Shown here in pieces: positions 31,822 to 40,017 of a DNA stretch of 57,067 bases. Position numbers and translations under genes: made by a program. Every line of letters starts with the position of its first letter. Position 1 is the first letter of the stretch. The DNA comes from an uncultured bacterium (GTDB lineage Bacteria; Bacteroidota; Bacteroidia; Chitinophagales; Chitinophagaceae), in the NCBI GenBank assembly GCA_903951405.1, contig CAJBBV010000173.1, positions 1 to 57,067 of the forward strand, written 5' to 3'. The notes beneath the pieces are model-generated. The model had not been told where the DNA came from, made no database searches, and saw only the letters and a list, made by a program, of their open reading frames with translations.

Positions 31822-32925
31822 TTAATTCAAAACTACTTTAACCATATACACGTAGTCTTGTACTTTTTTGACTTGTTGCATGCGATCCACTTTTTTAATG
31901 GATGATGCATTGTGTATTCTTACATGTTCAGGGCTTTCTGAATCTTTTAAAGATTCGAGTAATCGGTAGATATTTTTTGATTTAGTTGCAAAAACAACGC
32001 CACTTGCAGAAGCTTGCCTTGCATTTAAGATGCCGATAACTTCACCATTTTTATTCAACACAGGCCCACCACTATTACCTGGATTTGCTGAAATAGCCAA
32101 TTGGTATGATAACGTATCTCCGTCAAGTCCCGATTTTGCACTGAGGTAACCTTCATTGTATACAATTTCGTCTTTAGGATAGCCAAGTGTGAATACAGGT
32201 GAAGATAAATCTGTTGATGTTTTTGTAAATCCGTAGGGAAGTTGTTTAGTTGCTTTGAAATCAAGGTCATTGATTTTAAGCAGTGCAATATCAGAGGATG
32301 CGTCTAGGTGAATGATTTCGGCAAGAAAGTCTTCTCCATCTTGATTCTGTACGTACACTTTTTTAGCATCTTTTAATACGTGGGCACTTGTAACCATATA
32401 TCCTTTAGGGTCGATGATAAAGCCCGTGCCTCCGAATTTAACAGAAGCACCTGGTTCAATTTTATTTTTGAATTTATTCAGTTCAACGCGTTGTGTTGAT
32501 GATTGTTTTTCAAGGCTGCTCACCTTTCTTCTTAATTCTTCGATATCCCTTAAGGGTGTTTTGGGAGAAAAGACAGTGATCATTCCGCTTATGAATAGGG
32601 CTGTAATTCCAGCTATAGATGCGGCAACCATTACTACGCGGCGGTAGCGACTCCATAAGTTTACTATCCTTGCGCTGCCTCTAATTCTTAGCTCTTTAAT
32701 CAACCCATCTTCTTGAAGTGTTTGATGCGTATCATATAAGGTAGATTTGAATCTACGAATAGCGCCATAGTTTTCAATTTGATCAAGGAAGGCATGGTAT
32801 TCAACAACCATTTGATCCAATTCAGGGTCGTTCATCCTCATTTCTTCAAAAGCAACCTTTTCAGCTCCGCTGAGTTCACCTCTGAGGTATTTTTCTACCA
32901 TCTCCGATAATTGCAACTGGTCCAT
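31822..32925 (-). CDS. Membrane-anchored trypsin-like (HtrA-type) serine protease with anti-sigma-like N-terminal cytoplasmic region
   Basis: N-terminal YLRGELSGAEKVAFEEMRMNDPELDQMV resembles Bacteroidota anti-sigma N-termini. One TM (VVMVAASIAGITALFISGMITVF), then a triad: TSAHVLK (His), SSDIALLKI (Asp), GNSGGPV (Ser). Confidence 0.82.
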   Translation of the reverse strand: MDQLQLSEMVEKYLRGELSGAEKVAFEEMRMNDPELDQMVVEYHAFLDQIENYGAIRRFKSTLYDTHQTLQEDGLIKELRIRGSARIVNLWSRYRRVVMVAASIAGITALFISGMITVFSPKTPLRDIEELRRKVSSLEKQSSTQRVELNKFKNKIEPGASVKFGGTGFIIDPKGYMVTSAHVLKDAKKVYVQNQDGEDFLAEIIHLDASSDIALLKINDLDFKATKQLPYGFTKTSTDLSSPVFTLGYPKDEIVYNEGYLSAKSGLDGDTLSYQLAISANPGNSGGPVLNKNGEVIGILNARQASASGVVFATKSKNIYRLLESLKDSESPEHVRIHNASSIKKVDRMQQVKKVQDYVYMVKVVLN

Positions 32926-33489
32926 TTAAGCGTTTTTATATTGTGCAAAGAATAGTTTCTTAAGGCGTACAAGGCATTTATACTTTTGATTTTTGGCGTT
33001 GTCTGCATTTGTGTAACCAAAAAATTCTGCAATTTCATGCATGTTTTTGTGGTGTACATAAAAGGCTTCAATCAAACTTTTACACGGCTCACCAATCTTT
33101 CCCATTGCGGTTCTCATGATTAGATATTGCTTATTCAACTTTTCATGCTCCTCTAAGTCATCTTCTACGGGCACTATTTGGTCGAAATTTTCAACTTGAC
33201 TTTCTATTCTTCTGTTCTGTTGTAGTTTTTTTAGCCACAATCGACGGCAAACAGAATATAGATACGTTTTTATCTGGCAGGTGAGCACAAAATCGGGGGA
33301 TTTTGATTTTTCATAGAGCACAATCATGGCCTCCTGGAAAATATCCCTAGCATCATCTTCGCTTCCGTTATTATATAAGACAAAGTGTTGAATTAGGCTA
33401 AAGTTGTCCTTGTAGACTGATTCAATTGCATCTTTATCATTGACTCCTATAGCCTTGAAAACCGCTTTCTCCTGATCTGTTATACTCAC
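32926..33489 (-). CDS. ECF-type RNA polymerase sigma factor (GTG start)
   Basis: DDARDIFQEAMIVLYEKSKSPDF (sigma region 2) and YVHHKNMHEIAEFFGYTNADNAKNQKYKCLVRLKKLF (region 4 HTH). Confidence 0.88.
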   Translation of the reverse strand: MSITDQEKAVFKAIGVNDKDAIESVYKDNFSLIQHFVLYNNGSEDDARDIFQEAMIVLYEKSKSPDFVLTCQIKTYLYSVCRRLWLKKLQQNRRIESQVENFDQIVPVEDDLEEHEKLNKQYLIMRTAMGKIGEPCKSLIEAFYVHHKNMHEIAEFFGYTNADNAKNQKYKCLVRLKKLFFAQYKNA

Positions 33490-33625
33490 TTGCGTTGATT
33501 TAATACCTAGTTCTGGTTATAAGTAACCCACAAAACAACAAAAAAAACTTTTAAAATCCGGGTTACTTTATTTTACTTTGCGTATTATTAGATATTATTC
33601 AATTTTAACATTAAAAAATTAACGA

Positions 33626-33796
33626 ATGAAAAAGTTATTTGTAATCTTAGCTATGGCTGCTCTTGCTTCTTGCGGAGGTTCTGATTCTGCTGCAACAACT
33701 GATACTGCTGCTGCTGCTGTTGACACAACTGTTGTTGCTGTTGACACAACTGCTGCTGTTGATACTGCTGCTGTTGATACTGCCGCTGCTAAGTAA
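33626..33796 (+). CDS. Small Ala/Thr/Val/Asp-rich lipoprotein (56 aa)
   Basis: Manual translation MKKLFVILAMAALASCGGSDSAATTDTAAAAVDTTVVAVDTTAAVDTAAVDTAAAK*: signal peptide with LASC lipobox. A terminator-like hairpin follows at 33827. Below the ORF-track length cutoff. Confidence 0.82.
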   Translation: MKKLFVILAMAALASCGGSDSAATTDTAAAAVDTTVVAVDTTAAVDTAAVDTAAAK

Positions 33797-33826
33797 TCTT
33801 TTTTTATATGGCAAGCAATCGTTGAA

Positions 33827-33857
33827 GTCGTTCCGTCTCTACGGAATGACTTTTTTT
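33827..33857 (+). terminator. Rho-independent terminator downstream of the small lipoprotein
   Basis: GTCGTTCCGT-CTCT-ACGGAATGAC (one G-T pair) followed by TTTTTTT. Confidence 0.85.
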
Positions 33858-33914
33858 ATTTAATCTACTGATAATCAAGCAATTCCGCTAATCCCATTTC
33901 TCGGGCATATAGAT

Positions 33915-33922
33915 TATCTTTG
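33915..33922 (+). promoter_or_regulatory. Putative Bacteroidota -7 promoter element for the DEAD-box gene
   Basis: TATCTTTG matches TAnnTTTG, 13 nt upstream of the ATG. Confidence 0.5.
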
Positions 33923-33935
33923 CAAAAATATTATT

Positions 33936-35687
33936 ATGAGTTTTGAAGAGTTAGGCATTGAAGAGATATTGCTCCAAGGCATTAAAGCACTTGGTTTTAC
34001 TGAACCTACACCAATACAGGAACAAGCGATACCTATTTTATTAAGTGGGACCAAAGATTTTGTGGGATTGGCTCAAACGGGCACCGGGAAAACAGCTGCA
34101 TTTGGACTTCCCCTGTTGCAATTAGTTGATTCTAAGGCTAAAACACCTGTAGCCCTGATGGTTTGTCCAACCCGTGAGTTGTGTATGCAAATCACCAAAG
34201 ATTTGATGAATTTTGGCCGGTATAAGAAAGGAACCAAAATGGTAGCGGTTTATGGTGGGGCCTCTATTTCACAGCAAATTCGTGATTTAAGGCAAGGCGC
34301 ACAAGTAGTGGTTGCTACACCAGGAAGGTTGATTGATTTGATCGAAAGGAAGGCGATTGACCTAGAAAATATTGAATATATTGTTTTAGATGAGGCTGAT
34401 GAGATGCTTAACATGGGATTCCGTGATGACATCGAATTTATCTTGAAAAATACTCCAAATAGGAAGAGTATTTGGTTATTCAGTGCTACTATGCCATCAG
34501 AAGTGAAGCAAGTGAGCAAACGCTACATGGATAAGCCCCATGAAATCACTATTGGCAAGATGAATGCGGCTAACGTGAATATTGACCATCAATATTATGT
34601 AACCTCAGGGGTTAATCGATATCAAACCCTAAAGCGAATCATTGATTTTAACCCAGGCATTTATGGGATTATTTTCACCAGGACAAAGGCTGATGCGCAA
34701 TCTATTACAGAATCACTTATTCGTGAAGGCTATGACATTGAAGCCCTTCATGGTGATTTAACCCAAGTTCAACGGGATAAAGTAATGGGTAGGTTTAGAG
34801 AAAAAAGTATTCAATTATTGATAGCTACTGATGTGGCAGCACGGGGAATTGATGTTAAAGATATCACACACGTTATTAATTATGAGCTCCCTGATGATGT
34901 AGAGGTATATACCCATAGAAGTGGCCGAACTGGTCGTGCAGGTAAGAATGGTGTTTGTGTTTCATTGGTTACATCTCGCGAACAATATAGGCTCAGGCAG
35001 ATCGAAAAATTAATTAACAATAGTTTGCACAAGATGGATATTCCATCAGGCAAAGATGTATGTCGTAAGCAGTTTTTCCATTTTATTGATAAGCTCCTCA
35101 AAGCTGATATTAGTCACGGTGAATATGAGACCTATATCCCTTTGTTGAAAGAAAAATTCGAGGATGTAACGAAAGAAGAGATTCTTCAACGTGTAGCCGC
35201 GCTTGAGTTTGATCGCTTCCTTCAGTATTATGAAAATGCTGCGGACCTCAATATGAGAGATGATAGGCGTTCAGAGAGGCAGTCTTCCTCTCGTGGCGAT
35301 TCTCGTGGAGATTCTCGGGGAGATTCTCGAGGAGACTCTCGCAATCAAGGTCGTTCGGCAGGGCGTAGCTCTTTTGGAAGAGAAGGTGGTTCTGAACGAA
35401 GAGATGGCGGATCAAGTGGGGCTGCAGGGGGCTATAAAAAACTATTTGTAAACTTAGGCACGAAAGATGGTTTTTATAAGGCTAGTTTTTTACAGTTTAT
35501 TTTAGACATGAGTGATCTCAGTAAGGATGTTTTGGGTAAGATCGACATGAAGGATATGAATAGCTGGGTAGAGATAGAAGGCGGCGCAGCAAATCAAATG
35601 ATTAAGTCACTTGATGGTAAAAAATTCAAGGGAAGAAGAATTAGGATGAATGATGCTGAAACAGGGGGCTCTAGAAATAATTATTAA
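33936..35687 (+). CDS. DEAD-box ATP-dependent RNA helicase with SRGD-repeat linker and DbpA-like RNA-binding domain
   Basis: AQTGTGKTAAFGLP, VLDEADEML, FSATMP and HRSGRTGRAG motifs; C-terminal YKKLFVNLGTKDGFYKASFLQFI...KFKGRRIRM. Confidence 0.95.
   Translation: MSFEELGIEEILLQGIKALGFTEPTPIQEQAIPILLSGTKDFVGLAQTGTGKTAAFGLPLLQLVDSKAKTPVALMVCPTRELCMQITKDLMNFGRYKKGTKMVAVYGGASISQQIRDLRQGAQVVVATPGRLIDLIERKAIDLENIEYIVLDEADEMLNMGFRDDIEFILKNTPNRKSIWLFSATMPSEVKQVSKRYMDKPHEITIGKMNAANVNIDHQYYVTSGVNRYQTLKRIIDFNPGIYGIIFTRTKADAQSITESLIREGYDIEALHGDLTQVQRDKVMGRFREKSIQLLIATDVAARGIDVKDITHVINYELPDDVEVYTHRSGRTGRAGKNGVCVSLVTSREQYRLRQIEKLINNSLHKMDIPSGKDVCRKQFFHFIDKLLKADISHGEYETYIPLLKEKFEDVTKEEILQRVAALEFDRFLQYYENAADLNMRDDRRSERQSSSRGDSRGDSRGDSRGDSRNQGRSAGRSSFGREGGSERRDGGSSGAAGGYKKLFVNLGTKDGFYKASFLQFILDMSDLSKDVLGKIDMKDMNSWVEIEGGAANQMIKSLDGKKFKGRRIRMNDAETGGSRNNY
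35289..35336 (+). repeat. Four tandem 12-bp repeats encoding (Ser-Arg-Gly-Asp)n in the helicase linker
   Basis: TCTCGTGGCGAT TCTCGTGGAGAT TCTCGGGGAGAT TCTCGAGGAGAC. Confidence 0.9.
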
Positions 35688-35692
35688 AAATA

Positions 35693-35723
35693 TTGTTTAA
35701 CTACATTCAGTTTCTTATATTTG
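35693..35723 (+). promoter_or_regulatory. Putative Bacteroidota promoter of the aromatic amino acid operon
   Basis: TTG (35693-35695), 20-nt spacer, TATATTTG (35716-35723), matching TTG-N(19-21)-TAnnTTTG. Confidence 0.65.
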
Positions 35724-35727
35724 TTTC

Positions 35728-35799
35728 ATGAATATGCCAAAGACAGCCCGTTTTTATTTTTACTACTACTTTAGCGGTAGCACGGGATCCCTTTGTTGA
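35728..35799 (+). CDS. Phe/Tyr attenuator leader peptide MNMPKTARFYFYYYFSGSTGSLC
   Basis: Manual translation: seven consecutive control codons TTT TAT TTT TAC TAC TAC TTT, followed by antiterminator and terminator and then pheA/tyrA/aro genes. Confidence 0.9.
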   Translation: MNMPKTARFYFYYYFSGSTGSLC

Positions 35800-35829
35800 A
35801 CAAATAATAACAAGATATATCAACATAAG

Positions 35830-35860
35830 AATCCCGGTAACACTACCGGGATTTTTTTTT
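35830..35860 (+). terminator. Attenuator terminator upstream of pheA
   Basis: AATCCCGGTA-ACAC-TACCGGGATT, a perfect 10-bp stem running into a 9-T tract; lies between the leader peptide and pheA. Confidence 0.93.
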
Positions 35861-35876
35861 AAATAGTAAATGAACG

Positions 35877-36767
35877 ATGTCCGAAAAGAAAAAAAATAAA
35901 GGTCAAAAGCTAGAAGAGTCTACTATGTTGGCTACTTCCAAACCTATTGCCATCCAAGGCTATGAAGGGAGTTTTCATCAAGTAGCTGCTCGGAAGTTCT
36001 TTGGAAAAAAGGTTGAAATCCTTCCGTGCGCAACGTTCATCGATCTTATTCGGGATGCATCAGATTCTAAAAAAACGAGTGGCGGTATTATGGCGATTGA
36101 AAATTCCATCGCGGGTAGTATCCTCCCCAATTATAACTTATTGCAAAAGTCATCTCTTTTTGTAGCAGGTGAGGTCTACCTCCAAATCGATCAAAATTTA
36201 ATGGTGAACCCTGGCGTAAAGTTATCTGATATCAAAGAGGTTCATTCACATCCTATGGCGCTGCAACAATGCCTTGGTTTTTTAAACAAGTATCCATGGA
36301 AATTGATTGAGACTGATGATACGGCATTGAGTGCAAAGCATGTTCACCTCAAAAAGAGTAAGCATATTGCAGCAATTGCTAGTAAACTTGCTGCTGAGAT
36401 GTTTGATCTTGAATTGATTGCTCCTAAAATCAACGACGTAAAACACAATTATACTCGTTTCTTGGTTTTGCAACAGCATCCTTCTGTTGTTGAAGGTGCA
36501 AATAAGGCATCAATCAATTTTCATACAGATCATGAGAAAGGAAGTCTTGCAAAAGTACTTGCAATTATAGCTTCTCAAGATATTAACATCAGTAAGCTAC
36601 AATCGTTTCCCATCGCCGGCAGTCAATTTAAATATGGTTTTCATGCAGATCTTGAATTTGAATCGTTAAAGCAATTCAATTCACTTCTGAAAAAGTTGAC
36701 GGCCAAAACAAAGTACATGCGTGTGCTGGGTATTTATAAAAAAGGAAAATTCAATTCAGCCTCATGA
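35877..36767 (+). CDS. pheA: Prephenate dehydratase with ACT domain
   Basis: IQGYEGSFHQVAARKFFG, GGIMAIENSIAGSILPNYNLL, HPMALQQC and NYTRFLVL motifs; C-terminal ACT (HEKGSLAKVLAIIASQDINISKLQSFPI). Confidence 0.93.
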   Translation: MSEKKKNKGQKLEESTMLATSKPIAIQGYEGSFHQVAARKFFGKKVEILPCATFIDLIRDASDSKKTSGGIMAIENSIAGSILPNYNLLQKSSLFVAGEVYLQIDQNLMVNPGVKLSDIKEVHSHPMALQQCLGFLNKYPWKLIETDDTALSAKHVHLKKSKHIAAIASKLAAEMFDLELIAPKINDVKHNYTRFLVLQQHPSVVEGANKASINFHTDHEKGSLAKVLAIIASQDINISKLQSFPIAGSQFKYGFHADLEFESLKQFNSLLKKLTAKTKYMRVLGIYKKGKFNSAS

Positions 36768-37945
36768 TACCGGTATCATCTAGATTAAATGGAATTGGAG
36801 AATATTATTTCTCTACTAAGCTTCGAGAAATCGATGAGCTTAATAAGGCAGGGCATGCTGTTATTAATTTGGGTATTGGTAGTCCTGATCTCCCACCTCA
36901 CCCATCAGTTGTAGAAGCATTACACACGGAAGCCGCAAAACAAAACACACACGCATATCAATCCTATAAAGGGTCGCCAATATTTCGAAATGCAATTTCT
37001 GCGTGGTATAAAAAATGGTATAATGTTCTTGTGAATCCTGATACCGAGGTGCTTCCCTTAATAGGAAGTAAAGAAGGCATTATGCACATATGCATGACGT
37101 ATCTTCAAGATGGCGATGCTGCCTTAGTGCCAAACCCCGGTTATCCAACATATAGCAGTGCTGTCAAGCTTTCTGGGGGAACGGTACTTTCATATAGACT
37201 TGAGTCCCAAAATAATTGGCATCCCGACTTAGCTGTTTGGAAGAAAATGATTGATGAGTATAATTCATCTGCACAAGGTGTTGTGAAAATTATTTTTCTT
37301 AATTACCCTCATATGCCTACGGGGCAACTCCCCGATAAAAAATTATTGAGCGAAATCATTGCGTTTGCAAAGCAGGAAAACGTAATGATAGTACATGATA
37401 ATCCATACAGTTTTATTTTGAATGATTATCCTGCAAGTTTATTGGAGTTTGATGTGAATAAAGAAGTAGTTATCGAGCTCAATTCGTTGAGCAAATCTCA
37501 CAATATGGCCGGTTGGCGTGTAGGGATGATTGTTGCTTCTGCTGAACATATCAATGCCATCTTAAGATTTAAAAGCAATATGGATAGTGGCATGTTTTTA
37601 CCTGTTCAACTTGCAGCATCTAAAGCATTAGAGTTGGGTAAAGATTGGTTTGATGATATGAATCAGATTTACGCAACTAGAAAAAAGTTGGCCTGTGAGT
37701 TACTTGATTTACTTGATTGTGCTTATTCTAAAGATCAAGTTGGAATGTTTGTTTGGGCCGCCATTCCTAAGCATATTAAGTCGGGTTATGAGCTTAGTGA
37801 TAAAGTATTGAATGAGGCGCGTGTGTTCATCACGCCCGGAGGGATTTTTGGGGATGCAGGTGATGCATTTGTTCGGGTGAGTTTATGTAGCAAAGAAGAA
37901 GTTTTACAAGAAGCTATTAATAGAGTGAAGAAATTGAAACAATAG
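36764..37945 (+). CDS. Class I/II pyridoxal-phosphate aminotransferase (aspartate/aromatic type)
   Basis: INLGIGSPDLPPHPSVVEAL, NPGYPTYSSAV and ELNSLSKSHNMAGWRVGMIV motifs. 4-nt overlap with pheA. Confidence 0.92.
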   Translation: MIPVSSRLNGIGEYYFSTKLREIDELNKAGHAVINLGIGSPDLPPHPSVVEALHTEAAKQNTHAYQSYKGSPIFRNAISAWYKKWYNVLVNPDTEVLPLIGSKEGIMHICMTYLQDGDAALVPNPGYPTYSSAVKLSGGTVLSYRLESQNNWHPDLAVWKKMIDEYNSSAQGVVKIIFLNYPHMPTGQLPDKKLLSEIIAFAKQENVMIVHDNPYSFILNDYPASLLEFDVNKEVVIELNSLSKSHNMAGWRVGMIVASAEHINAILRFKSNMDSGMFLPVQLAASKALELGKDWFDDMNQIYATRKKLACELLDLLDCAYSKDQVGMFVWAAIPKHIKSGYELSDKVLNEARVFITPGGIFGDAGDAFVRVSLCSKEEVLQEAINRVKKLKQ

Positions 37946-38010
37946 AATACGAGTAATAGGCTGAACATACTTTTAATTAAACGCAAAGCAGGTTTTAAGT
38001 AGTTGAACAA

Positions 38011-38865
38011 ATGAATGTAAATAAAAAAAATATTGCCATAGTTGGAGTGGGGCTAATTGGCGGCTCACTTGCCCTTCAGTGTAAGAAGAAGGGCATATCC
38101 AATCATGTTGTTGGTATTGACAGTAATCCACTTCATGCAGAGCAAGCTCTTTCACTGCATCTTGTTGATGAGATGTTGAGTATGCAAGAGGCAGTCTCAA
38201 AGTCAGATGTTATCCTCGTTGCTATACCTGTTGACAGTATGGTTGCGCTGGTGCCTAAAATACTTGACTTAGTTGATCAACAACTAGTCATTGATCTAGG
38301 CTCTACAAAAAGCTTGTTGATTGATGCGGTGAGAGACCATCCAAAAAGAAGACAGTTTGTCGCTGCACATCCGATGTGGGGAACAGAATATAGTGGGCCT
38401 ACTGCAGCGGTAGAAGGTGCATTCGAAGATAAATCAGTGATTATTTGTGATGCTAAGGATAGTAGTGAAGAGGCCATTGAATATGTTAAATTCCTTTTCG
38501 GCAAGTTGAAGATGCGCATTTTTGAGATGGATGCCCATGATCACGATCTTCATGCTGCATATGTTAGTCATATCTCTCATATCACGTCATTTGCATTGGC
38601 TAATACAGTCCTTGAAAAGGAAAAAGAAGATAGTGCCATTTTTGAAATGGCTAGTGCTGGATTTGAAAGTACAGTAAGGTTGGCAAAGAGTAGCCCTGAT
38701 ATGTGGACACCGATTTTAAAGCAAAACAAGGATAATATCCTGGATGTATTGAATGAGCACATCATGCAGCTAAGAAAATTTAAATCTTGTTTAGAGAAAG
38801 AGAACTGGGATTATCTTCACGAGTTAATGGAAAAAGCAAATCAGATCCGTAGGATCATTCATTAG
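38011..38865 (+). CDS. tyrA: Prephenate dehydrogenase
   Basis: IAIVGVGLIGGSLALQCKKKG, DLGSTKS, HPMWGTEYSGP and HDHDLHAAYVSHISHI motifs. Confidence 0.93.
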   Translation: MNVNKKNIAIVGVGLIGGSLALQCKKKGISNHVVGIDSNPLHAEQALSLHLVDEMLSMQEAVSKSDVILVAIPVDSMVALVPKILDLVDQQLVIDLGSTKSLLIDAVRDHPKRRQFVAAHPMWGTEYSGPTAAVEGAFEDKSVIICDAKDSSEEAIEYVKFLFGKLKMRIFEMDAHDHDLHAAYVSHISHITSFALANTVLEKEKEDSAIFEMASAGFESTVRLAKSSPDMWTPILKQNKDNILDVLNEHIMQLRKFKSCLEKENWDYLHELMEKANQIRRIIH

Positions 38866-38905
38866 TATAAAATAAACATTCTTTTTAAAACGTTAATTTT
38901 ACATC

Positions 38906-39994
38906 ATGGAAACAACACAAGAAAGTCAACAATCAATTGTAAAAGCTGCTTGGAATAAACGTCCTCTTATTATTTCCGGCCCTTGCAGTGCAGAAACTGA
39001 AGAGCAGGTACTAGCCACTGCACAACGACTTGCCAATACAGGTAAAGTGGATATGTTGCGTGCAGGTATTTGGAAGCCAAGAACCAAGCCTGGCATGTTT
39101 GAAGGTATTGGGGCAAAAGGGTTGCCTTGGTTGCAGCAAGCAAAAAAACTCACAGGATTGCCTACAACTGTAGAAGTGGCAACGGGAAAGCAAGTTGAAG
39201 ACGCGCTCACATTTGACGTAGATGTTTTATGGGTTGGTGCTAGAACAACTGTGAATCCATTCAGCGTTCAAGAGGTAGCTGATGCACTTCGTGGTGTTGA
39301 TGTTCCTGTATTGATAAAAAATCCAATCAATCCTGATCTTGAATTATGGCAGGGTGCTGTTGAGCGTGTTGCACGTGCGGGCATAAAAGATATTGGACTT
39401 ATCCATCGTGGATTTTCTTCATATGGCAACACTGAATTTAGGAATGCTCCGATGTGGCATTTAGCGATTGAGATGAAACGCAGAATGCCTGGAACACCAA
39501 TCATTAATGACCCTTCACATATTTGTGGTCGAAGAGACATACTTCTCGCAACAGCTCAAAAAGCAATTGACCTGGACTTTGATGGTTTGATGATTGAAAG
39601 TCATATCGACCCAGATAATGCATGGAGTGATGCTAAGCAACAAATCACTCCTGAGCGTCTTGCAGAAATGTTAGATGAGATCGTATGGAGAAGAGAAGAT
39701 GTTTCATCAGAAACATTTCATATTGCACTTGATAAGTTGAGGGAACAAATCAATCATATCGACGATGAGTTGATGCAGTTGATTTCACAACGGATGCATA
39801 TCGCAGAAAAAATAGGCACTTACAAGAAAAATAATAATGTAACTATTTTACAAGCAAATCGTTGGAATGAAATTTTAGATAAAGCGGTAAAGAAGGCAGA
39901 TAAGCTTTCGCTTAGTGAGGAGTTTGTAACCCGTTACATGGATGCAATTCATATGGAAAGTATCAATAGGCAGAATAAAATCATGAACGACTAA
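38906..39994 (+). CDS. Bifunctional DAHP synthase / chorismate mutase (AroQ-type CM domain at C-terminus)
   Basis: ISGPCSAETEEQVLATAQ, RAGIWKPRTKPGMFEGIG and NDPSHICGRRD; then ALDKLREQINHIDDELMQLISQRMHIAEKIGTYKK (CM). Confidence 0.93.
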   Translation: METTQESQQSIVKAAWNKRPLIISGPCSAETEEQVLATAQRLANTGKVDMLRAGIWKPRTKPGMFEGIGAKGLPWLQQAKKLTGLPTTVEVATGKQVEDALTFDVDVLWVGARTTVNPFSVQEVADALRGVDVPVLIKNPINPDLELWQGAVERVARAGIKDIGLIHRGFSSYGNTEFRNAPMWHLAIEMKRRMPGTPIINDPSHICGRRDILLATAQKAIDLDFDGLMIESHIDPDNAWSDAKQQITPERLAEMLDEIVWRREDVSSETFHIALDKLREQINHIDDELMQLISQRMHIAEKIGTYKKNNNVTILQANRWNEILDKAVKKADKLSLSEEFVTRYMDAIHMESINRQNKIMND

Positions 39995-40017
39995 GGTTCG
40001 CTACTAATAAACTGACC

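Noticed and set aside
33663-33863. Leu-rich + ORF (MLLAEVLILLQQLILLLLLLTQ...)
   Set aside because: Out-of-frame reading of the GCTGCTGTTGAT-type repeats of the real lipoprotein gene (33626-33796) and running through its terminator; not a protein.
35870-35899. Mini-ORF MNDVRKEKK* overlapping the pheA start
   Set aside because: Lies after the terminator, has no control codons, and is probably a chance ATG next to the true pheA start at 35877.
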